Assembly: GCF_000004195.4 (NCBI RefSeq)
Contig: NC_030677.2
Coordinates: 57,232,222-57,296,221, forward strand
Direction: 5' to 3'
Length of the DNA: 64,000 nucleotides
Source: Xenopus tropicalis
Lineage: Eukaryota; Chordata; Amphibia; Anura; Pipidae
Both the position numbers and the translations under genes were made by a program. The notes beneath the pieces are model-generated. The model did no database searches and was not told the DNA's origin. It was given only the letters and a program-made list of their open reading frames with translations. Below, piece by piece: positions 34,910-47,582 of the stretch (positions within the stretch are counted from its first letter, which is position 1; each line of letters starts with the position of its first letter).

Positions 34910-37900
34910 GTGTGTATGGCCAGCTTTAGGCTCTTGTGCAGTAGTCTTACATGGCAACTATGGGTGATTTTGCTTCTTGTACAGCCACCTGATAGGATGA
35001 CACTTTGTGCCAGTGTGTCGTAGGCCTCAGAAAACTGTTGCAAACATGGCACAAGGCAGTACCCGTGCTAAAAAAAAGCAAATCACTTCAATTCTCCCTA
35101 GCTTTTATTGTCTGCTTCCAGTATATATAATACTTGTTTTTATGCATGTGCATATTTAAGTTGCTGATCTCTTCTACTTAAAAAGTGCCACCTTGCTGTA
35201 ACTACAGTTGAAATCTGTAGACTTCAGCAATCTATTCTTATTGTCATATTCTTTGAACCTTTGGTAGCCAACAGATTTTTCAGAACAACCAAAAACACTT
35301 CCAAAACAATTCAACACATATGCACAGATTGTGTCACCCTCTGTTAAATCTGCACTATTGAAGGTGACAGATCTCAGGAAAATGACATCCCCTTTGCCAA
35401 CAATAGAATTGCAGCAAATAAATCACATTACTTGTAGTGAATCAGCTTATTTGTGGAGAAATGCCTTTATTCAAGTAATGTAACTTACTTGCAGTGATCC
35501 TTTTTGTCACAGGGGTGACAAATCTTACCGCATACCATCACCCAAATACATTAACAGATAAATTATCACATAATTGTATATTTGTAATCTAATCACTGTT
35601 AAATGTTGTAGAGATCTGCAAGTTGTAGTTCTGGTGGGCCACATATTAAACAATCCTACAATGCCATTTTTGCTTTAAACAGGGCTGTCTTGTGCCTGCT
35701 GACCCTTCACTCTGCATCTTTGTATCCCTCGCAAGGTGCAAAGTACAGCCCGACTTGGGGCAGAAGTCAGTAATGGGAAAATTATTCGCAATGCAAAAAT
35801 GTATGCCTCTGTGTGAAGAAATATGCCTTTTTTGCGCAAATTTAATGTGGGCTTTGTGAATGCAGAAGCTTTTTTAGAGACCACTTTTTTGTTTGGGAAG
35901 GTGCGCAGTGTATATCATAAAACTTCTTAATGAAAAAGTTATGTTTGCTCCAAAAGATTACGCCACTGTCAAGCATGCCTTAAAAAGTTTGCAATGCGCA
36001 ATTAAAATTTGCAATGCAACAAAATTAAATTGCGAAACACAAATTTTTATTCTTTTTTGTGTGCATTTTTTTCCATTTACAACTTTTATTACATTACAGT
36101 CCCTCATATGACTTTTGTCCAGGGCTGGGTCAGCATAAATTACTTTTTTGTTTTAATCCTCATGGGATTTTTTGAAATCTTAGATGTTCCATGTGCCATT
36201 TGTATGGGTTGAAATGCAATTCCTGTTATCCACAACTTCAAAAAGTAGTTAAAGGGAATTGTAGGTCAACTACAGCTGGTGGGTGCTTCTTATTGCATGA
36301 AATAATTAGAAGTTATGTAAAGCTCTGATGGTAATCTATAAGTAAGGGTCAGTTCAAACAGTTAAATTGCGCTTCAGATTCTAGACCTCTATGCAAAGTA
36401 AATTCAGACTAATTACTTCACTATCCACCTTCCGTTTCCTTCGCTGTGCTAGCCAAGGTTTGCGTAACACAGAGGTCTTACCTCAGTGCCTAAATGCGTT
36501 GGTTTTTTTTTTTGTAATTTCCATTTAAAGCAGTATCTGTTGTACTGTTTTTCCTGTTCACTTTGCATTTGCCTGTTGCTCTTACTGTATATTGGCACCA
36601 GACTTCTTAACCAGCAGATTAGTCAAAAAGAAAATCAGTTAGAAAAGCGAGCAGCCGGCTTTGTTAATGAAAAGCTTCTTGTCATGATCTGATACAAAGC
36701 TGCTCCTGCTTACTTATTAAAGTACTTCTAAAATAAACCAACACTTCTTCTAATTTTAGTAATCTCTCTCCCATCATCTGTGCATGTTAACTATAGCTTA
36801 TAGGCATGACCTTGCTAGTAGGACTGCGCCCCTGAGTCACATGATAAGGTACAGTGGTTATTTTAAATAAATAAATCTTTGTCTTATTTCTTATGAATGA
36901 GATAAAATTCCCATTTAAAAGGGATGAATTCATATATTTGTATACAGTGTATTCTTACTTATGTCATATATAATAGTCATTGCTTACTTAACTTTACTAC
37001 ATGGGTTATTTAGCACGGGGTAAAGAGTAAGTGAGAACCACCAAAATTTCAAGTTTTTCAGCAGACTTGAACTTTATGATAATGTTTTGAAATTTCCTGA
37101 TGCAATTTGCAAGGGAATAGCTGTACAATATTTTTTCCATGCCATGGGTTGATTATTTATAATGCCATATGTTTGTTAGCAATACAAAAGAAAAATTATT
37201 ATGCCATATAAAAGAGTCTGAATGAAAGGGGGCAAGAGTCTTTGGAGGTCCATATAAATAGTGTGGGCCATTGGCGGGACATTTGAATGCTAGGAGACTG
37301 TAGAATGTATACATATTACATGCCTTAGTGTATCTCTATCCATGGTTGTACTTCGTGCTTTCAGACTTACAGGAGGACCACTTGCATATTTGTCCCTATG
37401 TTCCAGTGCCAACATAATCCAAAGGGTTTAATTACAGCTATGAATTTAGGCTAAGCAAATTTGATTTGGAAAGTAGTAGTCAAGGAAAGGGAGTTGGAGG
37501 AAATACAATCTTGAATAGTGCTCAGCCCCCTCCCTAGGCAATTATCTCTGCAAATATACCCTCAGTCACTGCCTGCAAGGTGTCAGTCCCATATACTAGA
37601 TGTAGCATGAATGGATAAATGTACGTGTGTAGGAAATTACATTTAGCTGCAGAGTTACAAACAGTTGCATAACCAAAGGTACTTAGGAGGTCCTTTTTCT
37701 AAGTGTTAAAATGAAAAGAGGATTGAATGGAATTTTTAACTTGGAAAAAGCTGCCTCTTAAAGTGTTTATTGGCTCCAGACAATATATACAAGGATTAAT
37801 TCAATCACCACCGAAAGTGAACTGCCATTCACATATGGAGCCACTCACCATTTGTTTTCCGAAAAGCGAAGGGCAAGCAATGGCACCCTAACTTTTGGCG

Positions 37901-38025
37901 CAGCTAAACTTCCAGTGACAAAAGTTACCACTAAACTAAATATACAAACTCATTGCAGATAATGTAGAGGTTAGAATCAAATTCTGGACCTTAGAGCTAC
38001 AAGAAAACAAAAGTTAAGCTCTGAG

Positions 38026-38099
38026 ACTAAACTTGAAAAAACTTTGCGCTTGTTAGAAGGGGCAATTTCTAACAAGCGCAAAGTTTTTTCAAGTTTAGT
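38026..38099. repeat. 33-bp perfect hairpin
   Basis: Arms 38026-38058 and 38067-38099 are exact reverse complements (starting ACTAAACTTGAAAAAAC), with loop GGGGCAAT. Probably the core of a foldback MITE, though its outer ends were not identified. Confidence 0.9.
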
Positions 38100-38689
38100 A
38101 GCCCCAAGGAAATGTCAGCTAAAATACCAGTAAATACTAACAGCTTATTGGTTGCAGTTGACTATGGAATGCATATACATTTCTCGCTCTCCTTGCTGCT
38201 TTCCAACATTATTTAATATGAAGTTTTTTTATATGCTGGCAAGGCTCAAGTGCATTATTTAGAAAGCAACTCCTCTAGCTTCCTCACATGTCATCCTATT
38301 AAAGGATCTCTTACAAAAGCAGGGTAAATTACAGTAAGTGATATGCCAGAGGGCGTAGGCTGGAATTTCCCAGGTCTTGCTTGTAAATAGATTTTCATTA
38401 AAGCAGTGGTCTTTAGGCAATGTTTCCAATGGCAATAAAGGATGTAGTTTGTTTTGTTCAGGGTCCAATGAAAAGAGGAGCAGCATGTGAGGGCAAGTCT
38501 ATGCCAAAATAAGCAACACACATTTAAAAGATAAAGGATATCAGATGCTCAATAACAAATGGTAATTCTTGCTGATCTGCAACTATTGATTTGACATCTA
38601 ATCAGCCAGGCCAACTAAGAGAGCCATAAAGGTTTGGTTCTAGGGAAGCTTTATAAGGATTCAGCAGAAGGTATTACATCAAGCAACTC

Positions 38690-39940
38690 GCCATTTGCAC
38701 CTACTGCTGAAACTTTTATTAGGTACATGGACACCAGATGAATGTGGGAAAAAAAAATCAGGCAAACATTTCAAATTAGTTTTCAAATGTATAAATAGTA
38801 AACTAAGCAAGATGGTAACAGACCCTTGGTTTCAAAGGGAGGTATGTTGGTTGATGAGGGAGATAGCACAGATTTAAACTAATTGTTTTCTGCTGTTTAC
38901 GCAGCCGATCGGCCAGTTAATAAAGGCTTTCCTTTTAATATACACAATTGGATAGATGTAAAGGTCCCCATACACTATAAGATCCGCTCGCTTGGTGATG
39001 TCGCCAAGTGAGCGGATCTTCACCCGATATCCCCACCTACGGGTGGGCGATATCGGGTAGCAAGTGGCTTAAAAAAAAAATAATCCGATCGTTTGGCCCT
39101 GGGGGATTACATTTGCGGCCATGGGGCAGTCGGTTCGGGGACCGCATCAACGAGCCGATGCGGTCCCCGATCCGACTGGATTTTCTAACCTGGCCGATCG
39201 AGATCTGGCCAATTTCAGGCCAGATATCGGTCGGCCAGGCCGCTCTGTTCTGCCCATACACGGGCCGATTAGCTGCCGAATCGGCAGCTATAGTCGGCCC
39301 GTGTATGGGGACCTTAAGGGTAAGTGAGTGGATGACTAAGGAGGAAATAGAGACTAGAACTTTTGAAAGTAAACATGGTTCCAGGACCTGATGGTATTTA
39401 CCCTAGGGTACAAAAGGATCTTAGCTCTGTAGTTGACTAACTATTTTATTTAATTTTCCATGATTCTTTGATATCTGGCATTGTGGTGCCAAGAGATTGG
39501 CCAATTGCTAATGTTGGTGCCAGTATTAAAATAGGGATCGCATTCTCAGCCTAAATGTTACTTCACCATTAGTGGTAGGAAAGAGTTTGTTTAATCCACA
39601 TTACATAAACCAACCACAGTACAGAAATGCAAATGATTGTGCATAAAAATCCCACAGTGATCACAGTGGGTGAACTTATCATAGACTCCTATACAACTTT
39701 AGTTGTGCAGGAGTCTATAATGAATTTGTAGAAAACTCATCCATGTCCAGTAGATCCTGCCAAACTGATTTAATTGCCTTCCCTTAGGAGTGAGCAAGAA
39801 CCTAGACCATAGGATTCCAGTGGATGTAATCTATTTAGATTTTGATAAAGCAGCTGATGCAATACCACAGCTGGGTTACAGATTAAATAAAAAGGGGCGG
39901 TATGTCCTGGCTTTCTCAAGATGACCTCAATGATTAAGGC
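38690..39940 (+). mobile_element. CR1-like LINE reverse transcriptase fragment, decayed
   Basis: Conceptual translation shows reverse transcriptase landmarks: FKCINSKLSK (near 38795), then after an inserted MITE WMTKEEIET, GPDGIYPRVQKDL (near 39386), PRDWPIANV, and VIYLDFDKAADAIPH (near 39827, the conserved palm motif region). Frameshifts and stops occur throughout, so it is a pseudogene remnant. Confidence 0.75.
38961..39315. mobile_element. 'ggtccccatacac' MITE inserted in the LINE
   Basis: Inverted ends AAGGTCCCCATACAC and GTGTATGGGGACCTT. Inner arms pair: GATCCGCTCGCTTGG / CCAAGTGAGCGGATC, ATCCGATCG, GCGGTCCCCGA. It splits the LINE fragment into 38690-38960 and 39316-39940. Confidence 0.85.
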
Positions 39941-41809
39941 CAGTGCTGAGAATACTTTTAAAAGTAGTTACATTTAAACATGTATATTTGTTTTTGTTAT
40001 TTCACTCAAAAAAATATAACTACTTTGGCACTAACTTTGTTAGACTAGTGAGTAAAATAATTATTGGTCCACAGAAAGAAATAATAAGCTGCATCTTTTC
40101 TGAAACCTGTTTATACACAGGTTATTTTCTCTCTCTAACCCTGTTTACTGGGAAGAGAAATAAAAGCAAAATTATTTTTAATTTTGCTTTATTATAACAA
40201 ATAATAATGAAATATTAAGGACATTTTTTTAATTGAAAGAATGGGTAGGATATATTTATAGCGCAAAAGTTTAGGAACAGCGCATACAGGTGTATAGTTC
40301 CTCAACATTGTACATACCTTTTGTTTTAAGGTAGTGAAATGACTTAAAGATAGCCTGGAAAGAGCTGTAATACATGGAACATTTAATAGATGGACCAGTG
40401 TTAGTGACATATTTCATAATTTCTCTCATTTGTACTGTACTTTTTAATTTGTTTAAATGATCTTGAGTTTGGGAATTTGTGGACATCTGATTGCTAGATG
40501 CATTTTTGATTTTGTGTCATGAGCACTTAATATCTGTAAGTGAAATGTAATGTAAACTAGTAACTTGTTTGGACACTAAAGCCTTGCCCTTGCTATGCAA
40601 GCCACTGTCTGTGTGGATATTAAAGGGCAATATGCCCCCTTGTACAACACAAGTTCAATGGACAAGGATGGACATACATATTGCATATTGTTTTAATATA
40701 AAAACAATCTATGTTCTTGAGCTAAACAGTTATATTAAAGCATGTTTGGTCCATGTGAGTTAGCTAATTAGATTACCAGTGCACAGATAATCTGCCTGTA
40801 TAATGGAATCTTGCCAACAAAACAGTCGCAACAAAGGGGAAAGAAAGGGGGGTTGTATACTAGTAATGTAATTATCTACCTTACTAGGCCAAACTTCACT
40901 TCTCCTGTTTGCCTGTTTAGCTCAAGAATTGTGGTTAAACCAATAAGGAAAATGTATGTTCAATACAAGCCCTATTTATTGCACTCATGTTAAACAAGGG
41001 GGTGTACCATTTTGTAAGGCTAGTAAATTGAGAAAATAACTAGGAAACAAAGGCTAGTTACTGAGGCATATTGTGATGTCTTCACCCTTTCAACAAAGTT
41101 TTCTGGTCCTCAACCCCATTGTGCATTGGCAATCCACCCTCAAGCTCCTGACCTTACAAATACATGTTGGCTCAGGTATGGGCCCACTGAAACAAATCTT
41201 ACTTCTCCCATAGAAGTTAACAGTCTGTCCTCTCTGTGGTTACTGCACTGGCTAGAAGACCTCAATTTCTGAAGGCTAACAGCTATAGCTAAGTGTCAAT
41301 TTTGATTGTTGTTACTATTTAAAAAAAAAATACTCATACTCTTAATCCTGTGGTCTTTGGAATAAAGTAAAGCAGCAACTTGGTTCCTCATGTCTTGTTT
41401 AAAATGTGGTGTATTTTTTAATATGAATATTTGCACTAATTGGACTTTATTTAAAATCATCAAAACATAATTCCACAATCTAACTTGTATATAGTACAAG
41501 TGTTTTTATGTATGAAATGATCTGTTGAATGTGTACATTGGTTTTCAATTTCTAATCACAGCTCTATGAAATTATGAATTTTAATATATTACTTTCAGGG
41601 TCCAAGGAAAATAATTGAAATTTCGGTATCACTTTTAACCCTACCCCACTGAGCAAGATTTCAGGGCATAGGGCTAAAAATTAAATTTTGGTGTAATTCT
41701 AAGCAAATTTTCAGTATATGATAATTATACATTTTTATTCATTTTAAAGAATTATAGAATTTGTCACTAAAGTTATCTCGATTTAGAGAATTTATAATTT
41801 AACAGTTAA

Positions 41810-42385
41810 AGGGATTCCGTCATGATTTTTATGCTGTAGTTTACTTCCAAATTACACTGTTTACATAGCAAATAATTCACTCTACCCTTTAAAATTTTAT
41901 TCTTGAACCAACAAATGTATTTTTTTATTGTTGTAATACTGGTGAGCAGGCACCATCTCAGTGCATTGTGTCTGAGTCTGAGCTTTCAGGAGTCAGCGCT
42001 ACACATTAGAACTGCTTTCAGGTAACCTATTGTTTCTTCTACTCCCATGTAACTGGAGGAGTCCCAAGCCAGACTTAGATTTCTTACTATTGAGTGCTAT
42101 TCTGATATCTACTGGGAGCTGCTATCTTGCTCCCTTCCCATTGTTCTGCTGATTGGCTGCGGGGATGGGGTGATATCACTCCAACTTGCAGCTCAGCAGA
42201 AAAGTGGGACTGAAGTTTATCAGAGCACAGGTCACATGGCTGTGGCACCCTGGAAAATAAAAAATATGGCTAGCCCCATGTGAAATTTCAAAATTAAATA
42301 TAAAAAAATATGTTTACACTTTTAAAAAATGGATTTCAGTGTTGGATTCTACTGGAGAAGCTCTAGCTCCTGTGACAGTATTCCT
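41810..42385. mobile_element. T2-type TTAA MITE
   Basis: TTAA at 41806-41809 and 42386-42389, with ends AGGGATTCCGTCA and TGACAGTATTCCT. The 576-bp body is non-coding, with CAGCTCCC-type and ATTGGCTGCGGGG sequence. Confidence 0.8.
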
Positions 42386-42491
42386 TTAAAGTTGTTCATG
42401 AATTAATTGCTGCAGAAAGGAGCTTGTCTGTCTCTTGCAATTCCCTGTACAGGTGCTTCTGGTGCCAAAGTTAGCTCTATATCTAGCTCAG

Positions 42492-42792
42492 TAGTGATGT
42501 GCGCCTAATTCACCCTCTCCCAACCCAAACCCTACCCGACCCGGCTCCCTCCCTCTATTTATAGATCCTTGCCCACCCCGCAATGACATCCCAACAGGGG
42601 CGGGGATTCCAGAGGCGCCTATAAATAGAGAAGCTTTAAGAGAGCTGCCGGCAGTGTAAGGTTGCGGGCGGGGAAGGTGAGTGGAAGAGCTCAGCCTGAA
42701 CCCGCCTGCAACCCACAGGTGATGTGTCGAGGTCAGCCTGAACCCGACCCGCAGGTTAACTCACGGGTATCGGGCCGGCCCGCACATCACTA
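42492..42792. mobile_element. hAT-like GC-rich element
   Basis: Inverted ends TAGTGATGTGCGCC and GGCCCGCACATCACTA. The body is rich in CCCGACCC-type sequence and contains an inverted pair CTATTTATAG / CTATAAATAG. I could not find a clean 8-bp duplication, so the superfamily is tentative. Confidence 0.6.
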
Positions 42793-44755
42793 CAGCCTTG
42801 GCACTGGTTTCCACAATGGGATCCGCATACTCTTAAAGAAGGAGAATCACAGACATGTGTAAGGCATCGTGGGAAATAGAGTCTTGTGGGAGGAGGATAG
42901 ACTACTGTTACATTGTTTCATTAGTGCATGTAGTTGAAACCAGCAGTGAAGTAAATGCAATGGTATGGGAAAGAGAGATACTGCTCCTAAATTTATTAAC
43001 ATCTAGTTTACAATCATTTACAAACATTCGTAGTTAATGTACAGTATATGTCAAACTGAGAATTACAATCTCCTTCCTTAGGCCCCTTGCACACTGGGCA
43101 TTTTGTCTGGTGCTGGCCTCAAGCAGAGAACAAAGGTAGACAATATGCACCCCCAGTCGCACAACTGAATGCACACAGAGTGGTGCTGGCTAGTAAATAG
43201 CTTGAACATTTTGGTGCCCAGGTCCACCTTTCACTCCTCTGAGTGTATTCAGTCCTGTGTTTGTCATTCTCGAGTAAGGTGTAGAGATAGGCTTAGGTGA
43301 GCTGTCTATTTTGCAGATCTCGGCCAGGTTTCAGTGCTGGACAAAGCAAACCATGTGCGAACAGCCTTAGAGAAAATTTTATTCGATGGAGTAACTTCAA
43401 CTACCTTGTTTTCTCTGTATAGCTCAAGAAATAACAAAAACTGTTGATTTTTCGTGATTAAAACAATACGCAAAAGGTATGTTTAAAAAAAATCTGTAGA
43501 GCAGAACAGCCTTGCATCCATGGCATTTTATTCTTAAAAGGGTGATGTCTTCTCCTTGGCAAGACTTTTCATTGGTCGTTTGTGTTTAGCTGCTCTGGCC
43601 TTAAACCCCTCTTGCTTCTCTTGTGCCCAACACTCTCATTGTTCAAAGTGAAAGAGTAGATTTTAACTTTTTTGTTGCAAGATTTAGAGTTAATATAATA
43701 AGTATATTTGAATCCCCCCTTACATGTGGAACTGCCCCTTTTAGATAGAACTCTGAGCATATTTCATGAGCAGACTGTTGCTAGAAACTCATATCTGAGT
43801 CATGAAAGGATAATTGCAAAAATCAGATTTAATCATCCTAATTGAGATGGATGCAGCTATATACATTACAGTTGAACGGAAGTAGGATTTGTTGCCAGCC
43901 CCACCCTATTTTATAATTCTCTAAGCAACAGCCTTCACAGTTGCCTCAAATCATGTTTGCTTGCCTAAATCTTTTATTTCTTTTTCTGTAGACAGACTGT
44001 TTATTCGCCATCTTTAAGTTCCCCTATTTCTAGAGTTCCTAATCGGTTTAATTATCAGCTGGATATATTAATCCTTGTCTGTGGTACTCATCAGATTAGG
44101 TAGACGTTCATAATCCCATTATATCCTGCTTTTTGTTATGATATCCTAGAGATACACAGGGCTACGTTTAGTGTCATTTGCCTTACAATAGCACTGTTAT
44201 AATAAAGGTCTTTGGTATGAATCTCATTTTATCTTGCCACATTGTGAGACATACTTGATTTTATGTAGCAAATTTACTTTGCAGTTTTATTTCTGTTATA
44301 CCAACATTATACCGAAACAGTATTTTTTAAATAATTGTGGTGGGCATTTCCTAAATCATCAAAAGCTTCTAATAGTAAACAGACATGTAGTTTTGACTCA
44401 GAGAATCTATAATGTTAAGTTATTAATTGAAAACTTTGTTCCTTTTTGAGTAATTGTTTTAAGAGCTGCAGTCAGCTTCATTTTGACTTTCTAGTGTGCC
44501 TTATCCTTGCTTGGTAAGAGAGAGACCTTGCATTGATTTGGAATGTTGATTACATGTCTTGGGAATCTTTTTCTGGTACTTTAATATCTTATTTTGGCCA
44601 GCCAAGCCTAAAGCAGGAATTATAACTTAATAAGCAAAATGTTTTATTTAAAACAACATTAGTATCATTATTATTACCATAGTTTTTTGTGACTATGTCG
44701 AGAAATGAGAAAAGTCTTAACTTTACTGGGAAAGTGGGGTGTTGTGAGTGGCATA

Positions 44756-45041
44756 TACAGGTATAGGATGCATTATCCAGAAAGCAAATCCAAATTACAG
44801 AAAGGTCATCTCCCATAGACTGCATTTTATCTCAATAATTAAACATTTTTAGAACTATTTTCTTCTTCTCTGTAATATTAAAACAGTTCTTGAACTAAGA
44901 TATAATTAATCCTTACTGGAGGAAAACCTGCCCTGTTGGATTTAATTAATGTTAAAATTATTTAAGGTATGAGAATCCAAATTCCCTTATCTGGAAAACC
45001 ACGTCTCAAGCATTCTAGATAATAGGTCCCATACCTGTACC
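44756..45041. mobile_element. 'gttatcc' family MITE, copy 5
   Basis: Ends ATACAGGTATAGGATGCATT and AATAGGTCCCATACCTGTAC, with the family core (CATCTCCCATAGACTGCATT, AACTAAGATATAATTAATCC). Confidence 0.85.
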
Positions 45042-45803
45042 ATCGTATACACCATTTGGCAATTACATATATTATCGCCTAACACATCTTAGCCTTTTGT
45101 TGCATGCGTTACATTGAACTATTGCAATGAATATTTAACAGAAACTGCAAGAATTTATGGCAAGAGAGATCGTCTGACTCTAGTTTTATTGACTTTTACG
45201 TTATGACCTGTTTCTGTGTCAGAATTTCATAATTACATTTTTATGACTCACCGCACCTTTCTGTACTGTAGTAAGCTATGTGTATAACCTTCATATAATT
45301 CATATAAACCTGTCACACTATTATGTCCTTTACTGGGAGAGACAACTAAAGTTGGCTAAGAAGATACTGGTCATTGTTACAAAACTTCTTAGTTGCCAGT
45401 TAAATAAATCTTAATATGTATGCAATTTTCTCAGTAATCGTGTGCAATAGATTAATGCAAAGTGGATAAGAAATTTTTGTATTATGATTTATGTAATTGT
45501 TGTACTGGCAAGTTTTATGCAGTTGTAAATTTCCAAGGAAAATGCACCTAAAATGTGAAAAATCACTTCAGGGCAAATAAACCACTATGGTGTGTGTTGC
45601 AGGTGTCATTTTCTATAGACATGTGAACACTGAAGCCTTTGGTGAATACAACAGCTGTTGACTGCCCAAGGTTGCTTGGAGATGCAGCCAAAAGTTGTCT
45701 TCCCAAAAATCTCATCAGTGAAGTCATAAGGGCTCTCTGTGGCTTAGTCCATAAAAACCGTTTTCATTCTAAAGTCAAATTATTTTGGATTTTCTGCTAT
45801 TAA

Positions 45804-46306
45804 AGGACAATGAAAGGTTAATATAAACTAAAAGTAATTCTAAAGGCATTCTTTTTAAGTACTTACTGCATATCTAAATTCCCAGATCCCTGCTTGCTTC
45901 TCTGAGATATGGTGCTGGCAGCCTACAGCAGTGTAAAGACTACAATGACATCACTGAAATCTCTCTGTCCTTCCTGTAGGCTGCCAGCGGCAGCCTTCCT
46001 ATTCTCTGAGCATGTGTGTAACTTGATCCTGTCTGCTGTTCTGAGCTACACATGCCCACCAGCTAATCAGAAGCGGATCTGGCAGAGGGGTGGGGGGGGG
46101 AGGGAATGAAACACGTGTGCAGTATGAAGCAAGGAGGGAAAGGAAGGGAGAATACCTTTTTAGAGATGGCTGCCTGTTCTAGAAAATGTGAAGTAAGTGT
46201 GACTGAGTAAATATTTGATTAGGTGAGCCAAAAGTGTGGCGTTTTTACTAAACAATAGGAGGACTATTGGGCAGTATGCTTTTTAAATTTTGACTTGCAT
46301 TCTCTT
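45804..46306. mobile_element. T2-type TTAA MITE
   Basis: TTAA at 45800-45803 and 46307-46310. Ends AGGACAATGAAAGG and TTGCATTCTCTT are related inverted repeats. The body contains CCTGTAGGCTGCCAG and its complement CTGGCAGCCTACAG. Confidence 0.7.
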
Positions 46307-46674
46307 TTAAGTATTCCTCCATCAACTCCCCATCTTTTTTTTCTGCTAATTCACTGCACATGCTTTGTGCTGCTGTCACTTACCTGATCTTAGGGACCTG
46401 CTCAAAATGTACTGTGTATATAGAATATAAAAGTCACAAAACAAGGCTATTGAGTAATTAATTTAGATCCTCATTACAGCTGAGAAACAAGTGTAATTTG
46501 CGTGAATTAAACCTGTAGTGTTAGCTTCTATCATATATGAACCTAATTTTCTGCTTGATGATTTGTGAAGACTCCTAAGCATTACTTCTCAGCAGCTGTA
46601 CAGAGCACACCTGGCAAAAGCCAAGATGGTGACTCTGTGCAAAACTTTGAAAGCCTGTTTTGTTACTTTTCAGC

Positions 46675-46970
46675 AGGGATCCCCAACCTTTTATACGTGT
46701 GAGCCACATTCAAATGGAAAAAGTGTTGGGGAACAATACAAGCATGGACAAAGTTCCTGGGGGTGCCAATAAGAGCTATAATTGGTTATTTGGCAGCCCC
46801 TATGTGGACTGGCAGCCTACAGAAGGCTTTATACTGGGTTTTAGGCAACGAAAACTTACCTCCAAGCCAGAAATTCAAAAATGAGCACCTGCTTTGAGGC
46901 TACTGGGAGCAACATCCAAGGGGTTGGTGAGCAACATGTTCATGAACCACTGGTTGGGGATCACTGCTTT
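46675..46970. mobile_element. hAT-like 'ccccaacc' element
   Basis: Ends CAGGGATCCCCAACC and GGTTGGGGATCACTG are inverted. Flanks CTTTTCAG and CTTTCAGG are close to, but not exactly, an 8-bp duplication. A relative in the other orientation lies at 59741. Confidence 0.65.
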
Positions 46971-47299
46971 CAGGGTAGATGTAGTGCATAAAGCACCATT
47001 ATCAGTGTGTCCTGCCCTTTCTCCCATAATAGGATAAATAAGCATAATAAATTGGAGTAAAATTGTGAGAGAGGGAATCAGGCTAAATAATGACTCTAAT
47101 ATTGACCTCCGTTGTTATGGAATCATGGATAATGTGGTTTTCATATTTGTCTTATGTGCTCTGTTTAACAGTAGAACCCATATTTTATATTATACTTTAT
47201 ATCAATTTTTTTTTTCTACAGAAGCTCCTTACCAGTTGAAGCAACTTTATACAATTTATTTATTTGGTGTTTTTGTTATATTCATTTCTCACATTTCAA

Positions 47300-47582
47300 C
47301 TAGGGTTGCACAGAAATACACTATTTTCGCATTCAGCCGAATCCTTCATGAAAGTTTGGCCAAATACCGAACCAAATACTAATTTACAAATGCAAATTAG
47401 GACAAGGAAGGGTTAAATAGAACCACACGTCCAAAAATTCTCAACTTCTGGTTTATGTGACAAAAATCACATGATTTTAATGATTTGATTTGGTTCTTCT
47501 AGTACCATGGATTTGCCTGAATCTGAATCCTGCTGAAAAAGGTTGAATCCTGAACTGAATCCTGGATTTGGTGCACCCCTGA
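47300..47582. mobile_element. Foldback MITE, 'gtgcaccgaatcc' family
   Basis: ACTAGGGTTGCACAG at the left, GGATTTGGTGCACCCCTG at the right. The body has CAGCCGAATCCTTCATG, CCAAATACCGAACC, and TGACAAAAATCACATGA. Confidence 0.7.

Larger units (their letters stand above)
33741..34927. mobile_element. 'ggccatacac' MITE broken by two insertions
   Basis: Outer ends AAGGTGGCCATATGC and GTGTGTATGGCCAGCTTT. Once the hAT element (33756-34426) and the 34797-34909 insert are removed, the body follows the copy at 61023-61394: CATTTAGACTGAAATT, AACAAATCGGAAGATG, GATATTGCCAGATACAC, ATTCGGAGCCCACACA. Confidence 0.8.

Noticed and set aside
42660..42690. GGGAAGGTGAGTGG as a splice donor of an extra exon
   Set aside because: It falls inside a GC-rich hAT-like element and no matching acceptor or reading frame supports an exon.
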